Assembly (NCBI RefSeq): GCF_002161055.1
Contig: NZ_NFLT01000002.1
Span: forward strand, 62,001-126,000
Direction: 5' to 3'
Source: Tyzzerella sp. An114
GTDB lineage: Bacteria > Bacillota > Clostridia > Lachnospirales > Anaerotignaceae
DNA length: 64,000 bases
A program made the position numbers and the translations under genes. The notes under the pieces are model-generated. The model searched no databases, was not told where the DNA came from, and saw only the letters and a program-made list of their open reading frames with translations. Positions 63,993 through 64,000 of this stretch are shown piece by piece. Positions within the stretch are counted from its first letter, which is position 1, and each line of letters starts with the position of its first letter.

Positions 63993-64000
63993 TTTTTAAT

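Noticed and set aside
1-64000. CRISPR arrays, insertion sequences, prophage, attachment sites, tRNA and rRNA genes
   Set aside because: No direct-repeat array, transposase, integrase, phage structural gene or tRNA/rRNA-like sequence was found on either strand by reading.

Overview
The window is a strongly A+T-rich chromosomal segment from an anaerobic, spore-forming member of the Clostridia (Bacillota), probably a Lachnospirales-like lineage. The evidence is T-box leaders on valS and thrS, a class III anaerobic ribonucleotide reductase, the order pbpB-spoVD-murE as in Bacillus, meso-diaminopimelate enzymes, a Firmicutes-type infC-rpmI-rplT operon with an attenuator leader, and Gram-positive-type PBPs with PASTA domains. 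Nearly all of it is core chromosome. I see no phage, insertion sequence, CRISPR array, tRNA or rRNA gene.

Layout. 1-4.5 kb: the 3' end of recN, an Xre regulator, an iscR-iscS-iscU iron-sulfur operon with a strong operator, a stand-alone BclA-type jelly-roll protein and a 54-aa DUF1540 protein. 4.7-8.8 kb: nrdD-nrdG-dut behind a tandem NrdR-box pair, then a convergent degV gene. 9-16 kb: topB, lspA, a 6S RNA with its own promoter and terminator, a lipoprotein joining an SLH domain to a SpoIID domain, DUF402, radC and a PspC-domain gene. 16-29 kb: a 0.7-kb non-coding leader followed by the dcw cluster rsmH-ftsL-pbpB-spoVD-murE-murF-mraY-murD-ftsW/spoVE, then yjbQ. 29-36 kb: T-box-valS, a DUF3885-like protein, a CobD/HisC-like aminotransferase and a large uncharacterised protein with a pRiA4b ORF-3-like C-terminus. 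36-41 kb: a HAD phosphatase, then the ACT regulator-hom-thrB-lysC operon, in which lysC carries an internal start for a separate regulatory subunit.

41-48.7 kb: a C39-like peptidase, a two-gene LysO-type exporter, T-box-thrS, the infC-rpmI-rplT operon with an AUU start and an attenuator, an AEC-family permease, and ddh. 49-57 kb: a Na/Pi cotransporter, a MoxR ATPase with a CoxE-type VWA protein, a CBS/DRTGG-regulated manganese pyrophosphatase, an SLC13-like permease and a CofE-like ligase. 57-64 kb: the M16 pair ymfF-ymfH, lgt, the KtrB/KtrA potassium system, a SpoU-type rRNA methylase, and a ZTP riboswitch whose gene lies beyond the window.

The genes fall into a few cooperating sets: peptidoglycan precursor synthesis and septal transpeptidation (dcw cluster; ddh and the aspartate pathway supply diaminopimelate), dNTP supply and DNA repair (nrdDG, dut, recN, radC, topB), lipoprotein maturation (lgt, lspA), and translation (valS, thrS, infC, rpmI, rplT, RNA methylase). 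The most informative signals are cis-regulatory: two T-boxes, NrdR boxes, an Rrf2 operator, an L20-type attenuator, a ZTP riboswitch, a 6S RNA, a terminator-like hairpin carrying the spoVD ribosome-binding site, and an unexplained structured leader before rsmH. I did not find a convincing new multi-gene system. The best candidates for undescribed biology are the rsmH leader, the pbpB-spoVD hairpin, the CofE-like ligase and the two orphan proteins around 32-36 kb.
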